Of a DNA stretch of 64,000 nt, positions 9,274 to 17,373 are shown piece after piece (position 1 is the stretch's first letter; the number at the start of each line of letters is the position of its first letter). The stretch is from Acidimicrobiaceae bacterium (GTDB lineage Bacteria; Actinomycetota; Acidimicrobiia; Acidimicrobiales; RAAP-2), in the NCBI GenBank assembly GCA_003138855.1, contig PLHF01000049.1, positions 1 to 64,000 on the forward strand, given 5' to 3'. Both the position numbers and the translations under genes were made by a program. A model generated the notes under the pieces. It was given only the letters and a program-made list of their open reading frames with translations. It did no database searches and was not told where the DNA came from.

Positions 9274-9570
9274 ATGAGACTCCGCAATACTTTGGTGTCG
9301 CTTGGCCTTGTCGGTGCTCTAGCGTGTGGATGGGCGGCGACCGCAAGCGTAGTCACGAGTGACTCGATGTCGCAGGCAATCACTGCCAGAAGTGCTGTCG
9401 TCACGAACAGGTCTTCTCAACTCGACGAGCTGGGCGCCCATCATCGCGACGACAACAGTGACGACATAGCCGCCGTCTCGTTGTTCGGGCTCGCAGTCGA
9501 GATCGAGTTGCCCAAGGAGATCGGGGATCCCACCGGCCGAAGTGTGGAAGCGCCGAATGTGTCTGCATAG
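9274..9570 (+). CDS. Small secreted hypothetical protein
   Basis: 98 residues. It has a clear Sec-type signal: a basic start (MRLRN), a hydrophobic core (TLVSLGLVGALACGW) and small residues before a likely cut near residues 25-28. The mature part is about 70 residues, polar, with a His/Asp patch (HHRDDNSDD) that could bind metal. The Cys in the signal is not in a proper lipobox. I recognise no family. It sits alone between gene-free stretches, and its reality rests mainly on the signal peptide. Confidence 0.45.
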   Translation: MRLRNTLVSLGLVGALACGWAATASVVTSDSMSQAITARSAVVTNRSSQLDELGAHHRDDNSDDIAAVSLFGLAVEIELPKEIGDPTGRSVEAPNVSA

Positions 9571-9907
9571 GGCACCCCGACCAAACGAACCTGGTCGTGG
9601 GAAATCCGTCGCTGTGCAGATCGCCTCACCTGTTCCTACCTGAGCGAAGTGGGATCGGAATGCCAAGCACGCAGATCAGACGGATCTGGGACTTCTCCCT
9701 TCTCGCGCACGGCGCCGTTAGCTCGTGGTCCCAACTGCAATGTCTATTCGACTGGACCGGGCTGGAGGTGCTGTTACCGGTCGGGTGAATACCCCCAAAC
9801 GGCCATGCGCCTCCTGACGGAACCTCTCGGAGCCATCGACTCGGGGCAAGCCTCCCGCCCCGTCGATAGTGTTGGGCTGATTGACGGCACGAAAGGCAGG
9901 GCCAGGC
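9571..9907. other. Gene-free stretch before the maleylpyruvate-isomerase-like gene
   Basis: No convincing gene, hairpin or repeat is visible. It should contain the promoter of the rightward gene starting at 9908. Confidence 0.4.
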
Positions 9908-10534
9908 ATGAAGTCCGAGGACACCTGGACGTACATCCACTCCGAGCGGGCCCAGTTGGCGGATACCTGGGTTGACCTGTCTTCCGAACAGTGGGCTACT
10001 TCCTCGTGGTGTGAAGGCTGGTCCGTCCAAGACACCGCCGGCCACGTGCTTGCCGCGGCCGAGCAGACTCCTTTGAACTTCTACAGGGAGATGATCTCGG
10101 CCGGTTTCAGATTCAACGTCTTCGCAGATAGGGCCGCCAAGCGCCTCGCTTCCGTTGGCCCGGACGAACTGGTTCGCCGGCTTCGTGCCCGGACCTCGAC
10201 CACCAATCATCCGCCCGCTCCAGTGATGGCCATGCTCGGCGAAATCGTCGTCCACGGTGAGGACATCCGCCGACCGCTGGGCCTGGAACATACGTCGCCA
10301 GAGGGGGCCTTGGTGGCGGTCGCCGACAGCTGGAAGAACTCGAACCTCCTCATCGGGGCGAAGAGGCGGATCGCCGGGTTGCGACTCCGAGCTACCGACA
10401 GCGAATGGGTCCACGGCGATGGTCCTGAAGTCTCTGGCCCGTTGATCTCGCTGGTTCTGGCAATGACGGGACGCAAGGGTGCTCACCCGGACCTCACCGG
10501 CGAGGGTCTCGCCATCCTCGCCAACCGGCCCTGA
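9908..10534 (+). CDS. Maleylpyruvate isomerase / DinB-fold family protein (mycothiol-dependent type)
   Basis: 208 residues from ATG 9908, with AAAGGCAG upstream. The family's metal site is visible: His46 in DTAGHVLAAAEQT, then Glu112 and His116 in GEIVVHGEDIRRPLG, matching the His...Glu-x3-His triad of mycothiol-dependent maleylpyruvate isomerase. The N-terminal region (WCEGWSVQDTAGH) is the typical four-helix DinB-like start. Members couple mycothiol to isomerisation or dechlorination-type reactions; the substrate here is unknown. The mycothiol ligase gene mshC at 32.4 kb shows the thiol is probably made. A strong hairpin terminator follows the stop codon, so the gene is monocistronic. Confidence 0.82.
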   Translation: MKSEDTWTYIHSERAQLADTWVDLSSEQWATSSWCEGWSVQDTAGHVLAAAEQTPLNFYREMISAGFRFNVFADRAAKRLASVGPDELVRRLRARTSTTNHPPAPVMAMLGEIVVHGEDIRRPLGLEHTSPEGALVAVADSWKNSNLLIGAKRRIAGLRLRATDSEWVHGDGPEVSGPLISLVLAMTGRKGAHPDLTGEGLAILANRP

Positions 10535-10539
10535 ACTGA

Positions 10540-10564
10540 CTGCTCGGCCGTTCGGGCCGAGCAG
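10540..10564 (+). terminator. Hairpin terminator after the MDMPI-family gene
   Basis: A perfect 10-base stem (CTGCTCGGCC / GGCCGAGCAG) with loop GTTCG begins 5 bases after the stop codon. No T-run follows. Confidence 0.7.
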
Positions 10565-10680
10565 GATGAAGCGACTCGGCTTCAACCTCAGATGGGTGTC
10601 TCATATTGTCGGGAGGCTGGCATCCCTGGCCGCTGATCTGTGGGCCAGAGGTAAGTTGCCGGGTGGCCGGTAACCCGCCT

Positions 10681-10917
10681 TCAAGCAACAGCCGCGTCGG
10701 CCTCGGCTGCCGCCGTGAGGAGCGCCACCGTCCGCGAAGTGGCCCCACCTCCGGCGTTCCGGGCCAGCGCCGCCGCAGCGACGGAGGCGTTATCGGGCAT
10801 GTCAACGACGAGATGAACGTCGGTGTCACCGAACGCGAAGCAGAAGGACTCGACCTTCCCACCCAGGTGTGCGTCCTCACCGAACCCGAGTCTCGATCGT
10901 GAGAGTGGAACTTTCAC
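10681..10917 (-). pseudogene. GYD-domain protein, N-terminally truncated
   Basis: Read leftward, about 60 residues match the C-terminal two-thirds of small GYD-domain proteins: LGGKVESFCFAFGDTDVHLV, then VDMPDNASVAAAALARNAGG and SRTVALLTAAAEADAAV. The family's usual N-terminus (an ...ASYT...G...L..EGG pattern) is missing in this frame. Weak traces of it appear in other frames around 10920-10990. So either the gene is decayed or it starts at GTG/ATG-like codons inside the domain. The function of the family is not established; the domain is a dimeric ferredoxin-like fold. Confidence 0.55.
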
Positions 10918-10987
10918 GGGGAGCGGAGGCCCCGCTCCTTCATCGCATCACTTTGAAGGCAACCCCTACGAACGTGCATGAGATGGA

Positions 10988-11356
10988 CTACCCGGCTTGT
11001 GTCGCCGAGCCCACCGTGGGTGCTTTGAAGAGGCCCAGTTCGATGCAGGTATGGACCATTTTGTCGAGCACATTGCCAATCGTCTCAGCGCTGTGGCTTG
11101 GGATCGCAGCGCTGAGACTTTTGCCTTCATCGTGAAGCTCGGGATTCTTGGCGGACCCAGCGGATGCAGCGAGGGCGCTGAACAGCTCAAACGTCATAGG
11201 GTCTTTGGCCCATGACTGCACGTAGCTACATGCATTGGCATTGGTTCGGCTGTGCGAGGGGGAAGTCGATGTGGAGGAACCGGACTGTGTGGCTGTCGAG
11301 CACCCGCCGAGGAAAACCGCGAGTCCAAGCGTGCCTACTGCAAGCCACCGACGCAT
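10988..11356 (-). CDS. Small lipoprotein of unknown function
   Basis: 122 residues from ATG 11356. The signal is MRRWLAVGTLGLAVFLGGC, with lipobox LGGC and the modified Cys at residue 19, then a Ser/Thr-rich linker and an alpha-helical domain of about 85 residues (YVQSWAKDPMTFELFSALAA, DKMVHTCIELGLF). Two Cys in the mature domain (NACSYV and HTCIEL) could form a disulfide. It is exported and lipid-anchored on the cell surface. No family is recognised. It is divergently placed from the interrupted gene at 11546. Confidence 0.7.
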   Translation of the reverse strand: MRRWLAVGTLGLAVFLGGCSTATQSGSSTSTSPSHSRTNANACSYVQSWAKDPMTFELFSALAASAGSAKNPELHDEGKSLSAAIPSHSAETIGNVLDKMVHTCIELGLFKAPTVGSATQAG

Positions 11357-11545
11357 GATCCACTGTAGGCCCACTGACGGCCATGATGAACGATTTGACT
11401 GCCACCTACCGCCGGTCCGGTCAGGGCAGTCCGGCATCTTGATGACAGCGTCGTCGATATGGCGACGAGGTCGGGCTCGAGCCGGCTCCCACACACCACT
11501 CGTTCCCGAAGCGCCTGTTAACCAACAGTGGAATCACGCTATGCC

Positions 11546-11977
11546 ATGCTCGGACGCAAGGACTACACCCAGGAAGAGCTTGACCACAGTAAGGCCGCGA
11601 TCGATCAGCAGCTTGCGGTGTACATGACGCTCGTCAAAGCTGTTGCCAGCAAGACAACGGACAAGTAAGTCGACGCTGCCCTTGAAACGTTCGAGATGCC
11701 CTTCTTCAACAACATGGTCCTCGTCCTCGACCGCTACTTCGTCCACAGACTCCGTATGGTCACGGGCAAGGACGGCAATCCACTGAACGAGGTCGAAATG
11801 CTTTGGGACTCCTTGATGAACAACGATGGAATCCTGCGTGGCAGCAATGTGATCAAGCTGATTCCTGATCAGTCAGTCTTGAAACTCAGCATCGGCGACC
11901 CCATTCGGATCACCGAGGAGGAGTTCGAGCGTCTTTCTGCGGCGTTCTTCGCCGAGATTGAAAGCAAGTTCGTGTAG
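11546..11977 (+). pseudogene. Conserved-looking protein gene interrupted by one in-frame TAA
   Basis: From ATG 11546, a single frame runs for 143 codons to the stop at 11975-11977, apart from one TAA at 11666-11668 (codon 41). The sequence on both sides is plainly coding and continuous: LGRKDYTQEELDHSKAAIDQ and KAVASKTTDK before the stop; VDAALETFEMPFFNNMVLVL, RYFVHRLRMVTGKDGNPLNE and ITEEEFERLSAAFFAEIESK after it. A single A-to-T change of an AAA Lys codon would explain the stop. ATG 11696 could restart a 93-residue product. I do not know the family's function. Either a recent nonsense mutation or a short protein from the internal start. Confidence 0.65.
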
Positions 11978-12285
11978 ATCTGTGGCACATCGGCCGTCAG
12001 AGCGCCTACGGGTGGCCCAGGGAATCCTGGCTCGAAGCCCGGCAGCAACAACCCCTTGCTCTCGAAATTGTCGGCTGGGAGGTGTGCCCCCATGCCAATG
12101 ACACTGTCCCGTAGGGTCCAGCGCTTGACCGATGCGGCGAGTGTGGCCCAGTGATGCGGGTGCAAGGTGTCGGCACCAGGTTCTCGACGAGCCCTCGGTC
12201 TCAGCCCAGAGACGGCTGAGACCGATTCAGGCACCCGGAAAATTGTGCGCTGTGTGACGAGCGAAGTGGGCAAGGTGGGGAACGC
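11978..12285. other. Gene-free stretch
   Basis: No protein-like frame. The segment around 12030-12055 superficially recalls a tRNA T-arm but does not fold into one. Confidence 0.35.
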
Positions 12286-12709
12286 TCACTTGTCCTTGGA
12301 CCAGATGTCACCGTCTCGAACTCGCCGACCCTGGGCGATCTCGACCAGTACCCATCCGGATCGATTGCCGTCATGACTCGCTCCCACGGTTCATCGTGGG
12401 GCGGCTCGTGAAATGTCACGCCCCTGGCCGTCAGCTCCTCGAATAGAGCTTCAAGGTCATCGGTCGTGAACTCGATGTGGATGGCCCGCTTCTGGGTCGG
12501 AGTCATTTCCTCGGCGCCTTCCTTGCGCACCTCCTCGATGGAAATCAGCCCGATGGTCCCGCCACGCACTCCACCGACTTTGATCATGGCAAATGCTGGC
12601 TCCGAGTGATAGGCCACTTCGAGCCCGAGGGTCGCGCCGTAGAACTCCCCGACTTGGCGACGCTCTCGACCGTGAGCGTGAGACCTTCCAATCGCAGCCC
12701 GTCCTGCAA
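12286..12709 (-). pseudogene. Glyoxalase/bleomycin-resistance (VOC) family gene with two frameshifts
   Basis: Leftward from TTG 12709, which has GGAGG ahead of it, the pieces LQDGLRLEGLTLTVESVAKS, then EFYGATLGLEVAYHSEPAFA, GGTIGLISIEEVRKEG, RAIHIEFTTDDLEALFEELT, RGVTFHEPPHDEPW, AIDPDGYW and LVEIAQGRR form one VOC-fold protein. They lie in different frames: one base is missing near 12647 and another near 12347. The metal-ligand-like His and Glu positions are present, but translation would stop early or change frame. Probably a decayed relative of small VOC enzymes of unknown substrate. Confidence 0.7.
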
Positions 12710-12941
12710 CTCGAACCTCCAGGAGTACGAGCGGGCCGAAACCAAGGGACGGCCGCCTGCTCTCTGATGTCAGACTTCAGCGTCGGCGCGAATGGCCAGG
12801 AAGTCAACTGCTGGGCTCGATCTCGGAGTATCCGCGACCATGCGTCCCCGAATCCCGCGCACCCCCGGTCGCCGAACGCTTGTGCTCTCAACCGGGCAAC
12901 GCAGGGTGTCTTCGGAAGCCACGGAGCGACCACGTACTACC

Positions 12942-13835
12942 TCAGGCGAGTTCGACGATCCGGGAATGGTCGTCCATCGGGAGGGAGGGCCCCGCGATCG
13001 CTGATACCTCAAGGCGCTCGAGGTCGGCGATGCCGCTGGTCACCGCGGCAAAGGCAGTGTCCGCCGCATCCCGTCCGGTGGCGATGCGCACGAGGGATGG
13101 CCGTGGAGCCAGGCCGGTGGGATCGTGGACACACCAGCGCCCCTCTTCGAACGCCTCGAACACGGCGTGGAAGTCCATGGGGAACAGCCCTGGCGCATAG
13201 ACGGCCGCGAATCGAGCAGGAACCCCGGTGGCCCGGCAGAGGGCAACGCCGAGGTGGGCGAAGTCGCGGCACGTCCCCACGCCGGTGAGGAGGGTGTGCT
13301 CCGCGGAGTCATGCACCGTGCCCGATCCCGGGACATACTCGATCCGTTGCCGGATCCACTCCGTGATGGCGGCGATGCGCTCCCCGGTATCCGGACCGGC
13401 CCCGAACTCGGCCACGGCGAAGCCGATGAGGTGGTCGCTCGGACAGTACCTGCTCGGTCGGAGATACACCTGGCGCTCGTAGTCCGAGGACCGCCGGCCC
13501 TCCGCTCCGGCTGTGGCGTGGACACGGCGGCGCTCCGGAGATCCCTCGGCGCCCACCCGGATCCGGGCGCGGTAGCTCACCGTGAGCCGGCCGGGCTCCG
13601 AGTGGATGATGTGCATCGTCGCCCCTTCCGGGTCACGGAGCTCTGCCAGTGAGGAAGGAGGCTCGCCACTGGTCAGGATCTCGAACCGCTCATCGACGAC
13701 GTGGCCGGCCGAGCTCGACGCCACCGCCTGCACGACCACCTCTGCCGGCTCTGACACGAGGAAGGCCATGTCACAGGTCACCGTCCGTGTCGCGTCTGGA
13801 CCGGCGCCCGGACCCGGATAGTCGAAGTTCGTCAC
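12942..13835 (-). CDS. Transglutaminase-like cysteine peptidase family protein
   Basis: 297 residues from GTG 13835. The N-terminal ~130 residues form a beta-rich domain (as in the transglut_N part of these bacterial proteins). The C-terminal domain carries the catalytic triad: Cys189 in GVGTCRDFAHLGVALCR, His223 in MDFHAVFEAFEEG and Asp238 in CVHDPTGLAP. No signal peptide is seen, so it is probably cytoplasmic. Bacterial members may act as peptidases or amidases; genuine cross-linking is rarely shown. The segment GVPARFAAVYAPGLFPMDFH is typical of the family. It stands alone and intact. The start lacks a strong ribosome site. Confidence 0.85.
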   Translation of the reverse strand: MTNFDYPGPGAGPDATRTVTCDMAFLVSEPAEVVVQAVASSSAGHVVDERFEILTSGEPPSSLAELRDPEGATMHIIHSEPGRLTVSYRARIRVGAEGSPERRRVHATAGAEGRRSSDYERQVYLRPSRYCPSDHLIGFAVAEFGAGPDTGERIAAITEWIRQRIEYVPGSGTVHDSAEHTLLTGVGTCRDFAHLGVALCRATGVPARFAAVYAPGLFPMDFHAVFEAFEEGRWCVHDPTGLAPRPSLVRIATGRDAADTAFAAVTSGIADLERLEVSAIAGPSLPMDDHSRIVELA

Positions 13836-14098
13836 AGCACAGCGTCCCACGGATCTGGCAGCTGCAACGAGGGTTGGGTCGTCGAGCCGTTGATTCGGAC
13901 CTTGGCGCCATCCGCTGCAAGCCATTCGGGGCGGATCAGGTCCCACGAGGACTGCGGCCTTGACCACACGGGACCGCCATTTCGTGACTTGGCATCAGTT
14001 ATGGGAGCAGCGGGAGTGGGATCTGTGGCGGTTCCGGAGAAGGCGGAACGGCGCTCCTCCGTCGGCAGATGCTGGCCGCATCGTTTCGAGCTGTCGAG

Positions 14099-14314
14099 TC
14101 ACACCAGGCCGGCGACCAAGCTGGCGAGTGCCTGGGCTCCGGGTCCATCGATGGGCAAGTGCGTGCCGTCAGAGTTCAGCCAGCCCGGATTCTGCCCAGC
14201 CAGGTCATTCCAGTCGGCCAACACGGTGTTCGGGTAGTGCTCGACTCCGGCCGCGAGCACCGCGTTGTTCGGGTCCTGCCAAGGTTGGTCAACGTGGATG
14301 TTCACGAATACCAA
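14099..14314 (-). pseudogene. C-terminal fragment of an SGNH-type esterase/hydrolase
   Basis: About 71 residues read leftward: LVFVNIHVDQPWQDPNN, then YPNTVLADWNDLAGQNPGWL and NSDGTHLPIDGPGAQALASL. The DGTHL block matches the last catalytic block (Asp-x-x-His) of SGNH hydrolases that often end actinobacterial membrane acyltransferases. The N-terminal GDS block and oxyanion blocks are absent, and a TGA closes the frame at 14371-14369. It is most likely the tail of a deleted acyltransferase/SGNH gene. Confidence 0.6.
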
Positions 14315-14368
14315 ACGTGATGCCCCCGAAGCGGATCCCGCCCGTTCGTCCCAGGAGGGCCAGACTTC

Positions 14369-14500
14369 TCACCGCCGTCGAGAACCACCCTTGTCGTCCA
14401 CTGCACGCTTCACCAGCAGCAAAGGGAGCAACAGGCCTGCGAGAAGTCCGATGGTGTTCTCCAGCAGCCGGATACCCATCGAGATCAGGGAGCGGATCAC
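14369..14500 (-). CDS. Tiny single-helix membrane protein (candidate)
   Basis: 43 codons from GTG 14500 to TGA 14371-14369: an amphipathic start (IRSLISMGIRLLENTIG), a strongly hydrophobic helix (LLAGLLLPLLLV) and a basic end (KRAVDDKGGSRRR) that would keep the C-terminus inside. The composition is protein-like, but there is no homology I can name and only a weak GGCGG upstream. It is in frame with, and directly upstream of, the SGNH fragment, so it could instead be a membrane segment of the same dead gene. Confidence 0.35.
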   Translation of the reverse strand: MIRSLISMGIRLLENTIGLLAGLLLPLLLVKRAVDDKGGSRRR

Positions 14501-14719
14501 AGATCGAACCCGCCGCCCGGCATACGCTCGCAACGAGGGCCATCAGCTCCGGTTCCCTCTCCCTCGACCGTCCAGACCCCGTTGGTCGGTCTCTGCTCCA
14601 CTCAGGGTACCGCCCAGCACCCGGTTCGGGTCACCGGCGGGGTGGGATATCTTGACTAATCCGATCGACTACATCATGATTAGCACCCGGTGTCGCAGAA
14701 CCGAGGAGGAGATCAGTTC

Positions 14720-15199
14720 ATGGCGGGAACCGACGACGTCGCCGAGCGCGAGCGGGTGGAGATGCTCTTCACGGCTCTCGGGGCCGACCGGCTCGAGGAG
14801 TTCGTGTCCGGCTGTTCGGAACGCCTGCTCATCACCATGCGGGGGAGCGGCGCGGCCAGCACGATCCTGTCCCGCGCCCAACTCCCGGAATGGTGGGAGG
14901 GCTTCCGGTCCTTGACCGAAGGCAGCCTCCGCTCGGACGTCGTGCTGACGATGACCAGTGGTGCCGCCCACGTGGTGGCCCTCCGCCACACCTTCGTCCT
15001 CGACGGAAGGCCTCGACGTTACGAGACGATCAATTCCTGCACGTTTCGCCAGGGGTCGATCGCCTCTTGGTTCTCGCGTCCGTTGGACCTCCATGGCTAT
15101 GCGGAAGCCTGGGGGATCCGCCCCGCTCCCACGACCATGACGGTGCGCACGGGTGGCCGGGTGGGCGGGCCGTTGGTCCGCGGCACAGACCGCAATTGA
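14720..15199 (+). CDS. SnoaL-like / NTF2-fold protein
   Basis: 159 residues from ATG 14720, chosen because GAGGAGGAGAT lies at the right distance; a GTG ten codons upstream is less likely. The cone-shaped NTF2 fold is suggested by the helical start (ERVEMLFTALGADRLEEFV), WWEGFRSLTEG and the sheet strands SDVVLTMTSGAAHVVALRH, HTFVLDGRPRRYETINSCTF. Such proteins act as small isomerases, cyclases or hydrolases, or only bind ligands. The family is too diverse to assign a reaction. Monocistronic, with a hairpin after it. Confidence 0.6.
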   Translation: MAGTDDVAERERVEMLFTALGADRLEEFVSGCSERLLITMRGSGAASTILSRAQLPEWWEGFRSLTEGSLRSDVVLTMTSGAAHVVALRHTFVLDGRPRRYETINSCTFRQGSIASWFSRPLDLHGYAEAWGIRPAPTTMTVRTGGRVGGPLVRGTDRN

Positions 15200-15263
15200 G
15201 GGCCCAATGCAGTCGACGGGGGCGGGTGCCGAAAGGTCCCCCAGGGTGTACAGCGGGACGCGA

Positions 15264-15300
15264 AAACGCCCGTCCCACGAAACATCGGGGATCGGGCGTT
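15264..15300 (+). terminator. Hairpin downstream of the SnoaL-like gene
   Basis: AACGCCCG at 15265-15272 pairs with CGGGCGTT at 15293-15300, and inner TCCC pairs with GGGA, giving a stem of about 12 pairs with one bulge. It lies 66 bases after the stop codon and probably ends the rightward transcript. The rest of the gene-free stretch 15200-15624 shows nothing else. Confidence 0.45.
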
Positions 15301-15624
15301 CTACTTGACTTGTACTCCGAAGACGAACCGTCATTGGGGAAATGGCAATCAGCGGAGCCTTCGGGCCCCTTTCCGTCGCAACGCTCCCACTCCGAGTTGG
15401 TTGCCCGTACTGTTGTCTGAGCCTTCCGGGATGCTGCCCCAGAAAATCCCCATCAGTCCGTTCTCAGGATGAACCATCCTGGTGAGGTATCAATAAGCCA
15501 CCTCTCTCCGGATCCTCACGGATCCTTCGATCTGATTGTACACCGCACCGGTCACGTTGAGAAGTGCCCAATGCCCCAAATGGCGCCGAGCCGGGGGCCA
15601 CCGGGTGCCGGCCCGGCCGGTGCC

Positions 15625-15948
15625 TCACGCGCCGGAACCCTGGCTCTCCTGTCCCGTTCCGAAGCGTTGATTCGCCACGGACAGTCGATGTCTCACCTCT
15701 GCTTCGGCGTTCTCGATGGCGGTGTCCGGAACGAACCACCGCACGACGGCGCCCAGGACATCCGGACCGGCGCCCATCACCCAGTCGACGGGACCCTCGC
15801 GGTCCGATGTGGCTGCCATCTGGAAGATCTCCGCCCACTCGAGATCGGGGTTGGCGCTCAGCTTCCACTCGACCTCGATCCTATCGCCGACCTCCTTGAC
15901 GGCGGTCCTCTCGACGATCGTGATCTCTTCCCATCCCTCTTCAGCCAT
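15625..15948 (-). CDS. Conserved-looking hypothetical protein, 107 residues
   Basis: Starts at ATG 15948 with a very strong ribosome site (AAGGAGGAGG) five bases ahead. The protein begins MAEEGWEEITIVERTAVKEV and has alternating strands (DRIEVEWKLSANPDLEWAEI) and a helix at the end (VPDTAIENAEAEVRHRLSVA). It looks cytoplasmic, acidic and globular. No family recognised. The strong translation signal suggests good expression. It is a single gene read leftward into a gene-free stretch. Confidence 0.65.
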   Translation of the reverse strand: MAEEGWEEITIVERTAVKEVGDRIEVEWKLSANPDLEWAEIFQMAATSDREGPVDWVMGAGPDVLGAVVRWFVPDTAIENAEAEVRHRLSVANQRFGTGQESQGSGA

Positions 15949-16541
15949 GGCCTCCTCCTTCTCCCACCCGCCTTGCGGGCAAGGACACATTCCACGGGCC
16001 GAACCTGAGTCGACACCGCGGCAACCAACGGGGCCGGATGGCACAAGTCATCCATGCTCCGGGAGGACCGGCACCTGACCCCGGGCAGATCATTGCAGGG
16101 TGCGGAGGGGCCCGGAGCGATCACCGGCACCACACCGACGGTGAAGCGGAGCCCCGTTCGCGGAACCGCACCCAGCCGGCGATCCGGGGGCGGGTCGCAT
16201 CTGCCGGCCGGACGACATCTGCCTGCGGGCCGGTCGGCCGTCCGCCGACCGAGCGGGGGCGAGGTCGCTACCGCTCTCGAGGATGTCGGCGATGCCGAGG
16301 CGCGACCCTTGCTGGAGGCGGGACCTGACCGTTGACCGCGTCGCGGAGACAGTGGTGGCAACCGACGCCCGCAGATGGCCCGGCTGTCTTGCGGAGGGAG
16401 GCACCGAACCTCTACATTCGGAAAACAGCCATTTCGACCTGGTGTAAGTAAGTAGGTACATGCCCAGGGGCGACGGTCGCGCACCTCGGCAGAGACCGAC
16501 CGGGGACAACATCCCGCCAGTGATGCCGTGCGTGCCATCCC
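15949..16541. other. Gene-free stretch
   Basis: No believable reading frame. It includes GTAAGTAAGTAGGTAC at 16443-16458, a short tandem repeat of GTAA/GTAG type, and leads into the hairpin element at 16542. Confidence 0.4.
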
Positions 16542-16587
16542 GCCGGGTCCGTTGAGCGAGGTTCCGCCGCCGAGCTCCGGACCCGGC
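16542..16587. repeat. Hairpin element, copy 1
   Basis: A perfect 10-base inverted repeat (GCCGGGTCCG / CGGACCCGGC) encloses a 26-base loop that begins TTGAGCGAGGTTCCGCCGCC. Copy 2 at 17374-17419 has 23 of 26 loop bases identical and the same 10-pair stem with one base changed to a G-T pair. The conserved loop and the pairing kept despite a changed base suggest a structured RNA or DNA element, not a simple terminator. This copy lies 127 bases past the end of the leftward 81-residue gene. Confidence 0.6.
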
Positions 16588-16713
16588 CCTTATCATCAGG
16601 AAGTGGATCCGGAAGTCGGCACCCGCCCACGGCGATCTCCGGTGGGGGCCGACAGGACGGCCCGAGTGAGGTTCCTCGGGGTCGGAGGGATCACGGGCGT
16701 CCGTGCAGGCCTT

Positions 16714-16959
16714 CTACATTCGATTGTTGTCGAGCCAGGACCTGACCCGAGAGAATTCCTCTTCGGGGGGAAGGTGCCACCAGATGCTCTCGGCCGGCCC
16801 GTACACGAGGAAACCGCAAACCCCGCAGGCGCCCGGAAGGGGTGTGGGCCCCGAGGTTTCGACTGCGTGGTTGCTGTCCAATCTTCTGCCCAGTTCGCTG
16901 GCTTCCGCTGCGTACGGCGCACCGTACGTGCCGACATCCCACTGGCTGCCGTCGTCCAT
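16714..16959 (-). CDS. Hypothetical protein, 81 residues
   Basis: Starts at ATG 16959 behind GGGGGGAA, a good ribosome site. The sequence (MDDGSQWDVGTYGAPYAAEA, then ASELGRRLDSNHAVETSG, PGACGVCGFLVYGPAESIWW, HLPPEEEFSRVRSWLDNNRM) has a C-x-x-C pair that could bind metal or be redox-active, and a Trp-rich C-terminal helix. No family recognised. It is the only likely gene between 15.9 and 17.5 kb and lies between the two copies of the hairpin element. Confidence 0.55.
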   Translation of the reverse strand: MDDGSQWDVGTYGAPYAAEASELGRRLDSNHAVETSGPTPLPGACGVCGFLVYGPAESIWWHLPPEEEFSRVRSWLDNNRM

Positions 16960-17231
16960 AGATTCCCCCCGCAGCGATCACCCCGCCGCCTCCCGTGGTG
17001 GCCGGAGAGATCCTAGCCAGGTTGCGAGGCACCTCGGATCGACCGTTGCTCACGCTACCCAACGAGCCCGCGCCCGATGGCGTTGCTGGCGGGGCAGGGC
17101 AGCCGGGACCGAGTGAGCGCGTGCAATCAGAACATCGTCGCTTCGGGCCTGTGCTCCGGCTGGTACCAGGACTGCGTGCCACCGGCGTCGGCGCATGCGA
17201 AGGTGCGTCGACGCGGCGCTCCTGGCCTCAC
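16960..17231. other. Gene-free stretch
   Basis: No protein-like frame. With the inverted repeat and hairpin element that follow, the gene-free DNA extends from 16960 to 17518. Confidence 0.4.
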
Positions 17232-17269
17232 CAGTGGCAACACGGCTTCTGCAACCCATGTTGCCACTG
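17232..17269. repeat. Perfect 11-base inverted repeat in intergenic DNA
   Basis: CAGTGGCAACA (17232-17242) and TGTTGCCACTG (17259-17269) are exact inverted copies around a 16-base spacer. It could be an operator, a terminator or the end of a small RNA. No gene lies within 240 bases on either side. Confidence 0.55.
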
Positions 17270-17373
17270 TCGGGGCAGACGGTCTACCATCGCTTTCGGA
17301 CGACCTTCGCGCATCAGACGTCTGAAGCAACCTTCCGATGCACGTCGGTCGGTTGCTCCGCTGATGCCATAGC

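Noticed and set aside
12020-12060. tRNA T-arm-like sequence near GGCTCGAAGCC, possible attachment site for the dead integrase
   Set aside because: No five-pair T-stem, acceptor or anticodon arm can be formed around it on either strand.
16090-16630. Overlapping minus-strand frames of 70-170 codons
   Set aside because: Arg/Ser/Pro-rich with no ribosome site or protein-like pattern; the hairpin element lies within them.
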